A stretch of DNA of 36,026 nucleotides. Source: Actinomycetes bacterium. GTDB lineage: Bacteria; Actinomycetota; Acidimicrobiia; Acidimicrobiales; Acidimicrobiaceae. Both the position numbers and the translations under genes were made by a program. The notes beneath the pieces were generated by a model. It was not told the DNA's origin and made no database searches. It saw only the letters and a list, made by a program, of their open reading frames with translations. Location of the stretch: assembly GCA_021785255.1 (NCBI GenBank), contig JAJYGA010000134.1:1-36026 (forward strand), written 5' to 3'. Below, in pieces: positions 15,742-23,627 of the stretch. Within the stretch, counting starts at the first letter, position 1, and each line of letters opens with the position of its first letter.

Positions 15742-17727
15742 GTGCAATCGAAAAACCCAACTACCCCAACGAAAAGAACCCGTGATGAACCCTGGGTGAT
15801 GAGAACCTATTCCGGACATTCAAGCGCCAAAGCGTCAAACGAACTTTATAAGACCAACTTAGCCAAAGGACAGACTGGACTATCAATAGCGTTTGATCTG
15901 CCAACTCAACTAGGATACAACCCGGATCACCCCCAATCAAGAGGGGAGGTCGGCAAAGTGGGAGTACCGGTCGTACACCTAAGGCACATGGAAGAACTAC
16001 TGCAGGGCATTCCAATCGACAAGATGAATACCTCCATGACCATAAACGCCACGGCTCCATGGCTTCTGGGCCTCTATCTTGCAATGGCCAAGAGACAAGG
16101 TGTCCAGTACGCATGTCTTAGTGGAACAATACAAAACGACATCGTTAAGGAGTACCTATCTCGAGGAACCTTCATATTTCCCCCTCAACACTCCCGCCGT
16201 CTTACGATTGACACCATCGCCTATACAGTAAGAAACGTTCCCAAATGGAATCCCATCAACGTCTGCTCCTACCACCTTCAGGAGGCAGGAGCCACTCCCT
16301 CACAAGAGATTGCTTACTCGCTTGCAACTGCAATCTCTATCCTCGATGCCGTTAGAGCCAGCGGTCAAGTAAGTTCAAGCGACTTTCCTAAGGTAGTGGA
16401 AAGAATCTCATTTTTCTGCAACTCCGGAATCCGCTTCATCGAAGAGACAGCAAAGATGAAGACCTTCACCCGGCTGTGGGACAAATTGACTGAGCAACGA
16501 TATGGCATCTCCGATCCAAGATATCGAAGATTTAGATACGGAGTCCAAGTCAACTCTTTAGGTCTCACTGAAACTCAACCTGAGAACAACATTCCTCGGA
16601 TCGTCTTGGAGACACTCGGAGTAACCTTGGCTAAAGACGCACGTGCCCGAGCCTTGCAATTGCCAGCTTGGAACGAGGCTATAGGGCTTCCTCGCCCTTG
16701 GGACCAACAATGGTCATTACGGATACAGCAGATTCTTGCCTTTGAGACGGATCTACTAGAGTATCAAGACATCTTCGAAGGTTCCTTGGTCATGGAGTCT
16801 CTAATCAGCGAGATATCGGAGCAGGCAGAGAACGAACTAGATGAAATCATCGAAGCTGGAGGAGTCTTCGAGATGATCGACGAGCTTAAAGCTCGGTTAG
16901 TAAAAAGTCAGTCTTTACGCACTTCCAAGATCGAAAATGACGAGATCACCGTAGTTGGGGTCAATCGCTTCACAGAGTCCGAAGATTCTCCACTAAGTAG
17001 CTCCGCAGAACTCCACTTTCTTATCGCCGATAAAAAAGCCGAGGCTTTCCTCATAAAGGATCTCAACGATTGGATCGCGAAGCGTTCAAAACGAAAGTAT
17101 GAAGAAGCAAAGAATACACTAATAAGAGCCGCCCGAGAAAATACGAACATCATGGAACCTACTATCTCCTTCGCTCTAGCTGGAGGTACCACAGGAGAGT
17201 GGGCCGACACCCTGAGAGAGATATTTGGCGAATATCGAGCCCCTACCGGTTTGTCTGGAGGTGCCGGACAACGAAGGACCGCCTTATCTCACCTTGCGAC
17301 AGAAGCTCAGACTCTCGCAGGTGGCCCACCTCGCCTACTAGTGGGGAAGCCGGGTCTAGATGGTCACTCCAACGGTGCAGAACAGATCGCTGTCGCAGCC
17401 AGGGACGCTGGGTTTGAAGTAATATACGACGGAATCCGCCTCACGCCAAGACAAATTGCCATAGCGGCCCGAGATGAAGACGTAGACATCGTAGGGGTTT
17501 CCATCTTGTCCGGGTCACATTTAGAGCTCTTGGGCGACCTTGTCAAGGAGATGAAAAATCTAGACGTAGATGTTCCATTAGTGGTTGGAGGAATCATACC
17601 AGATAAGGATCGCAAACTTCTCTTTGACCTCGGCATCAAAGCGATATACACTCCAAAGGACTACAAAGTTGAGTTCATGCTGAAAGAAATGCTTCAACTT
17701 GTAGCACAAAAAAGGAAAGGGGCCTAG
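15742..17727 (+). CDS. ecm: Ethylmalonyl-CoA mutase (coenzyme B12-dependent)
   Basis: Rearranges (2R)-ethylmalonyl-CoA to (2S)-methylsuccinyl-CoA with adenosylcobalamin. The 661 residues comprise an acyl-CoA-binding barrel (about 15-500) and a C-terminal B12 domain (about 530-661). The base-off motif D540-G-H542-x-x-G is followed by VSILSGS and VVGGIIP. Family-defining differences from methylmalonyl-CoA mutase are RTYSGHS (not RQYAGF), AFDLPTQLGY (not FDLATHRGY), MTINATAPW and NVCSYHLQEAGATP. It has the single-chain length of Ecm rather than a two-subunit Mcm. GTG start with AAAGGAG upstream. Crotonyl-CoA carboxylase/reductase and the epimerase nearby support the assignment. A related acyl-CoA mutase subclass cannot be wholly excluded. 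Confidence 0.88.
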   Translation: MQSKNPTTPTKRTRDEPWVMRTYSGHSSAKASNELYKTNLAKGQTGLSIAFDLPTQLGYNPDHPQSRGEVGKVGVPVVHLRHMEELLQGIPIDKMNTSMTINATAPWLLGLYLAMAKRQGVQYACLSGTIQNDIVKEYLSRGTFIFPPQHSRRLTIDTIAYTVRNVPKWNPINVCSYHLQEAGATPSQEIAYSLATAISILDAVRASGQVSSSDFPKVVERISFFCNSGIRFIEETAKMKTFTRLWDKLTEQRYGISDPRYRRFRYGVQVNSLGLTETQPENNIPRIVLETLGVTLAKDARARALQLPAWNEAIGLPRPWDQQWSLRIQQILAFETDLLEYQDIFEGSLVMESLISEISEQAENELDEIIEAGGVFEMIDELKARLVKSQSLRTSKIENDEITVVGVNRFTESEDSPLSSSAELHFLIADKKAEAFLIKDLNDWIAKRSKRKYEEAKNTLIRAARENTNIMEPTISFALAGGTTGEWADTLREIFGEYRAPTGLSGGAGQRRTALSHLATEAQTLAGGPPRLLVGKPGLDGHSNGAEQIAVAARDAGFEVIYDGIRLTPRQIAIAARDEDVDIVGVSILSGSHLELLGDLVKEMKNLDVDVPLVVGGIIPDKDRKLLFDLGIKAIYTPKDYKVEFMLKEMLQLVAQKRKGA

Positions 17728-17774
17728 AAAGCTATCATCAAAGCGGTTATAAATAGAGAGTAAGTGTTCAGTTT

Positions 17775-18578
17775 ATGAAAAATAATACCGACAAAACATC
17801 TATGAAACTGAGGCTGGCCGTCCTGTCCCTGACCGTCATAGCAGTAGCCACTGCCGCATTGGGCTACATGGAGCATATGAGCTACTTGCCCTATGCAGCC
17901 GTTGCTATATCGATCATTGCTGCATTAGTAGCCGTTTCAAAAGCTTCAAAACCAAAGAAAGAGCGCTTCATCTCTCAGATCAGCCCAGCGCTTCCAGTCA
18001 AGAATCCCAACCCAGCCGACGCTGATTCAGGCATAGCAAAAATAACCCAAAATGACATCACTTCCGACGGTCGGGTCGCGTGGGAAGGGATTTCGGATCC
18101 AGTGACAGGCATGCTAAACGATCTTTTTTTTGCAGGCCTTGTGGCAACTAAGGTGGCTACGGCTCGAAGAAGGCTTTGGCCTGTATCTATAGCTCTTTTG
18201 CACGTAAACTTCGGATCTGCTGTTTCAGATAAAAGTGACGAGCAAAAAGCTGCCAACGAGTTCGCCGAATCCATCATGTCGACTATAAGAGATGCTGACG
18301 TAGCTTGTAGGCTGTCAAGAAAAACCTTCGCCCTCATTTTGGACGACACAGACGAAGATGGAGGAGCTTGGGCTTCAGAGCGGATACAACTAGCTCAGGC
18401 TAGAAAAGGCGACTCCCGCATCTCCAAAGTGTCAGCAGGAGTCGCAAGTTATCCTAGCCACGGTATCGAGGCCACCGAGATTCTCTCAAAAGCACGAGAG
18501 GCCTTAGAAAAAGCCGTTAACAATGCGGATCTGCCCGGTCTCGGTCTTGTGATCGTTGCACCTCAGAGGCCTCTTTAG
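17775..18578 (+). CDS. Membrane protein with degenerate GGDEF domain, I-site retained
   Basis: A 267-residue protein. Two hydrophobic segments (about 13-31 and 38-56) are followed by a linker and a GGDEF-like domain (about 105-260). The domain has the usual opening DPVTGMLNDLFF and ending VSAGVASYPSHGIEATEILSKAREALEKA. At the signature position the sequence is SRKTF (181-185) instead of GGDEF, and the first metal-site segment reads ALLHVNF, so cyclase activity is not expected. An RxxD motif (R172-D175) sits exactly five residues before, as in product-inhibition I-sites. It could therefore be a c-di-GMP-binding receptor. Located 47 bp after ecm on the same strand. Confidence 0.8.
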   Translation: MKNNTDKTSMKLRLAVLSLTVIAVATAALGYMEHMSYLPYAAVAISIIAALVAVSKASKPKKERFISQISPALPVKNPNPADADSGIAKITQNDITSDGRVAWEGISDPVTGMLNDLFFAGLVATKVATARRRLWPVSIALLHVNFGSAVSDKSDEQKAANEFAESIMSTIRDADVACRLSRKTFALILDDTDEDGGAWASERIQLAQARKGDSRISKVSAGVASYPSHGIEATEILSKAREALEKAVNNADLPGLGLVIVAPQRPL

Positions 18579-18641
18579 AACCAGACGTTACAGGTCTTTG
18601 AAACTCTCCGCCGTTTCATCGTTTCAGTAATGGATCTTCTC

Positions 18642-18836
18642 CTACAATTTCTTTGGTCTTGATCTCGTGATAGGCAAAGGAGTGTTCCACCAGCGAGACG
18701 AAAACCTCCAGGTCATCGGGTCTTTCCTTCTAACCGTTCCGACAGAGGTCTCCCTCTGTTTCCGTAACTCCAAATAAGCCGCCGTTACAGCGGCTGTCTC
18801 CTCTTCGGAGGTTAGTCTCTCTCTCACACCGTCCAT
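18642..18836 (-). CDS. Acyl-CoA carboxylase epsilon-subunit-like small protein
   Basis: A 64-residue protein starting 12 bp after the pccB stop on the same strand. AAGGTG is a ribosome site overlapping the pccB stop region, so the two are probably coupled. It has an acidic helix (LTSEEETAAVTAAYLELRKQ) followed by a basic, Trp-rich C-terminal part (PMTWRFSSRWW). Size, position and layout match the actinobacterial AccE/PccE epsilon subunits, which strengthen the biotin-carrier/carboxyltransferase complex. Sequence similarity in this family is weak, so the call rests mainly on context. Confidence 0.55.
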   Translation of the reverse strand: MDGVRERLTSEEETAAVTAAYLELRKQRETSVGTVRRKDPMTWRFSSRWWNTPLPITRSRPKKL

Positions 18837-18848
18837 AGATAAATCACC

Positions 18849-20408
18849 TTAGAGTGGGACGTTTCCGTGTTTGCGCTTGGGAAGATCTTCTCGCTTTGAA
18901 CGCAAAACTCTCAGTGAACGGATCAGTATCTTCCTCGTCTCAGCCGGATCTATCACATCGTCGACGAATCCCCTTTCCGCCGCGATATATGGATTCGCAT
19001 ATCGTTCGGTATATTGTTCAACAAGTTCCTTACGCCTTCCAGCAGGATCTTCGGCAGCCGCAAGCTCTCTCCTATGAACCACCTCAACAGCTCCCTGAGG
19101 TCCCATCACGGCCAACTCCGCTGATGGCCATGCATAGGCGAAGTCAGCCCCAACTGACTTAGAGTTCATGACCACATAGGCGCCACCGTAAGCCTTTCTT
19201 GTGATAACCTGAATCCGTGGCACCGTAGCTTCACAGTAGGCATAAAGGAGCTTGGCTCCGTGTCTGATAATTCCGCCATACTCTTGATCCACCCCTGGCA
19301 TAAATCCAGGCACGTCCACAAACGTTACTATGGGAATATTGAAAGCATCACATGTTCTCACAAATCGAGCTGCCTTCTCTGAAGAGTCGATGTCCAAAAC
19401 GCCGGCAAGTACCGCGGGCTGGTTGCCCACGATGCCAACTACGTGTCCATCAAATCTAGCAAATCCGCAAGTAATGTTCATGGCCCAATACGGATAGTAC
19501 TCAAAGTACTCACCACCATCGACGCTAGCAGTTATGACGGTCTTCATATCGTAAGGTTGGTTCGAAGATGGCGGAATGGCATCTCTAAGTTCAGGAACAA
19601 GCCTCTCCGGATCGTCGTTGGGTTCAACAAACGGGGGTTCTTCCAAATTGTTAGACGGTAAGAAGTCGAGCAGGTAACGGACCTCATCCAGACACTGTTT
19701 CTCGTCATCCAAAACAAAAGTCGCAACTCCAGATTTGGTAGCATGACTCATCGCACCACCAAGCTCCTCGAGAGTAACATCTTCACCCGTAACAGTCTTC
19801 ACAACATCGGGTCCCGTAATGAACATATGAGATGTCTCTTTAACCATAAAGATAAAGTCTGTCATGGCAGGAGAGTAGACCGCTCCTCCTGCACAAGGTC
19901 CCATGATCACCGATATCTGAGGAATAACGCCTGAACTAGAAACGTTTCGACGGAATATTCCTCCATAAGAATGAAGCGAAACCACCCCTTCTTGAATTCG
20001 CGCGCCCGCTCCATCGTTCAATCCAATCATCGGTACACCAACAGAGGCGGCCAAGTCCATAACCTTATGGATCTTCTCAGCAAATACCTCGCCCAAGGCG
20101 CCCCCAAAAACAGTGAAATCCTGAGCGAAGACACAGACTCTCCGACCGTTTATAGTACCGAAACCCGTTATAACTCCATCGGTGTAGGGTCTATTTTCCT
20201 CGAGGCCCATCCCATGGGCACGGTGTCTGGCAAGCATGTCCAACTCTTGAAATGAGTTCTCATCCAAAAGGTACTCAAGACGCTCTCGCGCTGTCATCTT
20301 GCCCTTCATGTGTTGCCGTTCCACCGCCGCCGGTGATCCAGCGTTCAAAGCCTCTTGTCTTCTTCGTTCAAGTTCTACTAACCGTTCCGACATTAGATGT
20401 TCTGACAT
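18849..20408 (-). CDS. pccB: Acyl-CoA (propionyl/acetyl-CoA) carboxylase, carboxyltransferase beta subunit
   Basis: Transfers carboxyl from carboxybiotin to an acyl-CoA, forming methylmalonyl-CoA from propionyl-CoA and/or malonyl-CoA from acetyl-CoA. About 519 residues with two crotonase-fold halves. The first oxyanion glycines are in [15 protein letters not shown], the second in [19 protein letters not shown]. The substrate-selectivity position (Asp422 in Streptomyces PccB) is Val here. I start at ATG 20408. A TTG at 20426 extends the frame by six codons, and neither has its own Shine-Dalgarno. A strong AGGAGG lies further up, before a possible 14-residue leader ORF. The biotin carboxylase subunit is not in the window. 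The epsilon-like gene follows. Confidence 0.9.
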   Translation of the reverse strand: MSEHLMSERLVELERRRQEALNAGSPAAVERQHMKGKMTARERLEYLLDENSFQELDMLARHRAHGMGLEENRPYTDGVITGFGTINGRRVCVFAQDFTVFGGALGEVFAEKIHKVMDLAASVGVPMIGLNDGAGARIQEGVVSLHSYGGIFRRNVSSSGVIPQISVIMGPCAGGAVYSPAMTDFIFMVKETSHMFITGPDVVKTVTGEDVTLEELGGAMSHATKSGVATFVLDDEKQCLDEVRYLLDFLPSNNLEEPPFVEPNDDPERLVPELRDAIPPSSNQPYDMKTVITASVDGGEYFEYYPYWAMNITCGFARFDGHVVGIVGNQPAVLAGVLDIDSSEKAARFVRTCDAFNIPIVTFVDVPGFMPGVDQEYGGIIRHGAKLLYAYCEATVPRIQVITRKAYGGAYVVMNSKSVGADFAYAWPSAELAVMGPQGAVEVVHRRELAAAEDPAGRRKELVEQYTERYANPYIAAERGFVDDVIDPAETRKILIRSLRVLRSKREDLPKRKHGNVPL

Positions 20409-20419
20409 AGTTTCAAAGG

Positions 20420-20464
20420 CTACCAACTCCGAGAGGTCTTTGAATTCACGGACTTGCCTATCAC
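20420..20464 (-). CDS. Possible 14-residue leader ORF upstream of pccB
   Basis: GTG at 20464-20462 starts a 14-codon frame ([14 protein letters not shown]) ending in TAG at 20422-20420, 11 bases before the pccB ATG at 20408. It is preceded at nine bases by AGGAGG (20474-20479), by far the best ribosome site in the region. A leader whose termination reloads ribosomes at pccB would explain why pccB has no site of its own. No amino-acid run typical of attenuators is present. The peptide itself is unlikely to have a function. Confidence 0.35.
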   Translation of the reverse strand: MIGKSVNSKTSRSW

Positions 20465-20473
20465 AACAAAAAA

Positions 20474-20479
20474 CCTCCT
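20474..20479 (-). promoter_or_regulatory. Strong Shine-Dalgarno far upstream of pccB
   Basis: AGGAGG on the minus strand lies 65 bases before the pccB ATG, too far to serve it directly. It is correctly spaced (nine bases) for the GTG of the small leader ORF at 20464. Confidence 0.5.
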
Positions 20480-20562
20480 ATATCCAGTATTTATCTTTTG
20501 TTTTATGGTTTTTCCCACTTTGAGTGACCTATTTTCCCACGATTTGTGTTATTAGTAGTAAT

Positions 20563-21294
20563 ATGAAAGACGTTGAGTATCATTATGAGATAATGGACAA
20601 GCTTCCCGGAAGTGATTTCCTCCCTAGCATCGATGAAACGCTCACATATCTAGAAAACGATCCTTCTATGGATGACCTCCTTTACGTAGGCGGCGATATT
20701 ACCCCCACATCCCTACTTGCCGGGTACCAAAAAGGTGTATTTCCTATGAAGGTGAGCGACCTTGAGGAAGAGTTCGTGGGCTGGTTTTCACCTCGTACTC
20801 GCGCAATAATTCAATTGTACCCAGAGCTGAAAGAGGTGGAAATAAAAGTCTCGAAGTCCTTGAAGAAAGCAATGAGAGAGTTTGACTTCAAAGTTGACAC
20901 CCGTTTCCGAGATGTCGTAGAGTCCTGCGCATATCTCAGATCAGATGGAAACTGGATCGACAAAGACTACATCGACGTGTATGAAACTCTATTCACCGCT
21001 GGATACGCTCACAGCTACGAGGTGTACGATCGTTCTGAACCCAACAACCTTATAGGTGGTCTCTTTGGAGTCGGTGTGGGCAGATTCTTCTCTGGTGAGT
21101 CGATGTTTCATCTAGTATCCAACGCCTCCAAAGCGGCCTTCTATCATTTGGTCGCAGATTTAAGATCCAATGGATACGAACTCTTAGATGGCCAGTGGCC
21201 CACACACCATCTCAAGTCTTTGGGCATGGAAGAGATAGATAGACTCCAGTATCTAAGGATGCTCAAATCCACTTTCGCGAGAGAACACATGTGA
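20563..21294 (+). CDS. aat: Leucyl/phenylalanyl-tRNA-protein transferase
   Basis: Transfers Leu or Phe from aminoacyl-tRNA to the N-terminal Arg/Lys of proteins, marking them for ClpS-ClpAP/ClpCP degradation under the bacterial N-degron rule. Family blocks are LLYVGGDITPTSLLAGYQKG, VFPM, GWFSPRTRAII, DGNWIDKDYIDVYETLFTAG, HSYEVYD and IGGLFGVGVGRFFSGESMFH (the conserved catalytic Glu). LLDGQWPTHHLKSLG carries the conserved Gln. About 243 residues, typical length. The start is uncertain: ATG 20563, ATG 20593 or GTG 20524, none with a clear ribosome site. Divergent from pccB, and its end is only 12 bp from the convergent glycosylase gene. Confidence 0.9.
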   Translation: MKDVEYHYEIMDKLPGSDFLPSIDETLTYLENDPSMDDLLYVGGDITPTSLLAGYQKGVFPMKVSDLEEEFVGWFSPRTRAIIQLYPELKEVEIKVSKSLKKAMREFDFKVDTRFRDVVESCAYLRSDGNWIDKDYIDVYETLFTAGYAHSYEVYDRSEPNNLIGGLFGVGVGRFFSGESMFHLVSNASKAAFYHLVADLRSNGYELLDGQWPTHHLKSLGMEEIDRLQYLRMLKSTFAREHM

Positions 21295-21306
21295 GGCACA
21301 TCCTTT

Positions 21307-22236
21307 TCATGCATCAACGTTTATGTGATAAAAAAGCAGCTGAGAGATCCAGCCTCTATAGGGAGACCATCCATAGCTAATGTTACGTATGTTTTCTTCA
21401 ACAAGCGGGCTACCCAAAGCGTACAAGCTTGCCACGGCCTTTTTTAAACCAAGGTCACCTGAGGGGAAGACATCCTCAAATCCCAAGCCCCTAAGAAGCA
21501 CATACTCAGCGGTCCAGCGCCCCACGCCGTAGTAGCGCGTAAGGGATGCCATAGCCGCGTCGTAGTCGAGCTTCTTGAGCACAGCGAAGTCCAGTTGTTT
21601 TGAAACCAAGGCCTTAGAGATCTCCACGAGACCTCTGGCCTTCGTGCCACTAAACTGGGCCTCTCTAAGCACGTCAATTGACAACGACGCAACGTCGCCT
21701 GGTCTAGGTGTCAATAAATAGTCTTTGCCCTCAAATTGCAAAGTCGCACCTCCCGACACTTCGTGCAATCGAAGCAGCAGAGTCCGGGCAAATCCAACGT
21801 TCACTTGTTGAGCCGCAATAGCCCAAAGTAGCGACTCATATGGTTCGTAGTACAGAAATGGTCGAACCAATCCATATCTCTCATGCAACAGACCAACTGC
21901 TTCATCTCGAGAAAACAGATCCAACAAGCCATCAGGGGGAGAAAAGACGTAAAAGCACTCTACAATTCGCTCTCGAACCTTTGCAAGATCCAAATGAGAC
22001 AGCGACATCCCGTGTAATTCGACGCGCAATCCCTGTTGATTTGGCGTCTCTGAGACACTTAATATCGCTGTCCTATCAGAATCTTGCAGATAGACAGCCT
22101 TACGAAAATGCTCCGCTGATACAGTTTCGAACACTATGCCTGGAGCCCTACTCAGATACGACAACGTAGAGAAGAGACTGAAGTCTCTAGGAGTTGCGAT
22201 ATCGCAACTCAAAGTCACTACCGTTTCGTCTAACAC
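21307..22236 (-). CDS. AlkA-like DNA-3-methyladenine glycosylase (HhH-GPD)
   Basis: A 309-residue base-excision repair glycosylase. An N-terminal AlkA-type domain (about 1-110) precedes the HhH-GPD core (about 125-300). The core opens SLLWAIAAQQVNVGFARTL. The helix-hairpin-helix is in LTRYYGVGRWTAEYVLLRGL, followed by FPSGDLGLKKAV, in which D261 corresponds to the catalytic Asp of AlkA. No iron-sulfur cysteine cluster is present, as expected for AlkA rather than Nth/MutY. It would remove alkylated purines. GTG start, 62 bp after the thiolase stop on the same strand, so cotranscription is possible without a metabolic link. Confidence 0.85.
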   Translation of the reverse strand: MLDETVVTLSCDIATPRDFSLFSTLSYLSRAPGIVFETVSAEHFRKAVYLQDSDRTAILSVSETPNQQGLRVELHGMSLSHLDLAKVRERIVECFYVFSPPDGLLDLFSRDEAVGLLHERYGLVRPFLYYEPYESLLWAIAAQQVNVGFARTLLLRLHEVSGGATLQFEGKDYLLTPRPGDVASLSIDVLREAQFSGTKARGLVEISKALVSKQLDFAVLKKLDYDAAMASLTRYYGVGRWTAEYVLLRGLGFEDVFPSGDLGLKKAVASLYALGSPLVEENIRNISYGWSPYRGWISQLLFYHINVDA

Positions 22237-22298
22237 AATAATCCACTATTAAAGCGCGCAGCGCCCCACAGAACCAGCACTAGCTCTACCTTTGCAGC

Positions 22299-23492
22299 TC
22301 ATGGCGACACAGTCTCAACAATTAAGGCATCACCTTGTCCGCCACCGCCGCAAAGAGCTGCAGCACCAACACCTCCACCTCTCCTACCAAGTTCCATTAG
22401 GAGCGTAAGAGCCAATCGAGCCCCTGAAGCACCAATGGGATGTCCCAACGCTATAGCGCCTCCATTTACGTTCACAACCTCCTCTGATATCGATAGAGCT
22501 TCCATTGACGCTATGGCGACAGCAGCAAAGGCTTCGTTAATCTCAAAGAGATCTACGTCTCCTACGCTTTTCGAGATCTTTTGCAATGCAGCAGAGATAG
22601 CGTTGGATGGTTGGTGCAAAAGAGATGTATCAGGACCTGCGACCTGACCATAAGAAAGAATTCGTCCAAGGGGTCTCACCCCAAGTTTTGTCAATACCCG
22701 CTCAGACACTATTACAAGAGCCGCAGCACCATCAGATATTTGAGAAGCATTACCGGCAGTGACGGTACCATCCTTCGAAAATGCTGGTCGAAGCCGCCCT
22801 AACGACTCCACCGTAGTACCTGGTCTCACACCCTCATCTACATCTACGACGATAGGGTCACCTTTGCGATTTGGCACGGAAACTGCTACGATCTCCTCAG
22901 CAAACCTTCCAGATTTAATCGCCGCAGCGGCTCGCTCATGAGAACTTGCCGAAAAAGCGTCCTGTCTTTCCCTCGTTATGTTAGGTGTATCCCTACTCAC
23001 ATAGTGATCCGTTGAAAGACCCATGGCCTCGTGTTCAAAAGAACAGGTGAGCCCGTCATGCATCATTGAGTCAATGAGAGTCGCATCACCTAGTCGAAAT
23101 CCCTGGCGTGCCTTGGGTAGTAGGTGTGGCGCACCAGACATGGATTCCATACCCCCAGCAACAACAATATCAGCCTCCCCTGCTTTGATCATGAGATCGG
23201 CTAAATAGATAGCATTCAACCCAGAGAGACACACTTTATTTATGGTAGTAGCAGGTACGGACATAGGAATTGATGCCAACGTAGCCGCTTGACGAGCCGT
23301 AATTTGACCTTGGCCAGCCTGGAGGACCTGTCCCATCAGTACATAGTCCACATGCTCTCCCACTAAGCCTGCTCGTCTCAGTGCTTCGGATATGGCAAAA
23401 CCACCTAGATCCATTGCACTAAAGGCTGAAAGAGTTGAGGACAACTTCCCAATGGGCGTGCGTGCACCTGATAGAACATAAGATCGGGACAT
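22299..23492 (-). CDS. Acetyl-CoA C-acetyltransferase (thiolase)
   Basis: Condenses two acetyl-CoA to acetoacetyl-CoA, or the reverse. The 397 residues show the complete thiolase set. The acylated Cys88 is in [13 protein letters not shown], followed by [15 protein letters not shown] and [11 protein letters not shown]. The catalytic His is in [17 protein letters not shown] and the second Cys in [12 protein letters not shown]. The length and motifs fit the biosynthetic/degradative type II (AtoB/PhaA) group. AAGGAG precedes the ATG by seven bases. It is divergent from crotonyl-CoA carboxylase/reductase, which places it at the entry of the ethylmalonyl-CoA route. Confidence 0.92.
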   Translation of the reverse strand: MSRSYVLSGARTPIGKLSSTLSAFSAMDLGGFAISEALRRAGLVGEHVDYVLMGQVLQAGQGQITARQAATLASIPMSVPATTINKVCLSGLNAIYLADLMIKAGEADIVVAGGMESMSGAPHLLPKARQGFRLGDATLIDSMMHDGLTCSFEHEAMGLSTDHYVSRDTPNITRERQDAFSASSHERAAAAIKSGRFAEEIVAVSVPNRKGDPIVVDVDEGVRPGTTVESLGRLRPAFSKDGTVTAGNASQISDGAAALVIVSERVLTKLGVRPLGRILSYGQVAGPDTSLLHQPSNAISAALQKISKSVGDVDLFEINEAFAAVAIASMEALSISEEVVNVNGGAIALGHPIGASGARLALTLLMELGRRGGGVGAAALCGGGGQGDALIVETVSP

Positions 23493-23627
23493 ACAATCTC
23501 CTTACAAACAACGTTTAAAGTTATCCTAGTACCGTCAGAACATCCAAACTTGAGCCACTCGCACATACTTTGGTATCCGACATTTAGTGAGCCAACTAAT
23601 GATAGATTTTCGTATATTCTTACAACT

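Noticed and set aside
15742-17727. Assignment as methylmalonyl-CoA mutase
   Set aside because: The active-site segments match the ethylmalonyl-CoA mutase subfamily, and ccr and epi are nearby.
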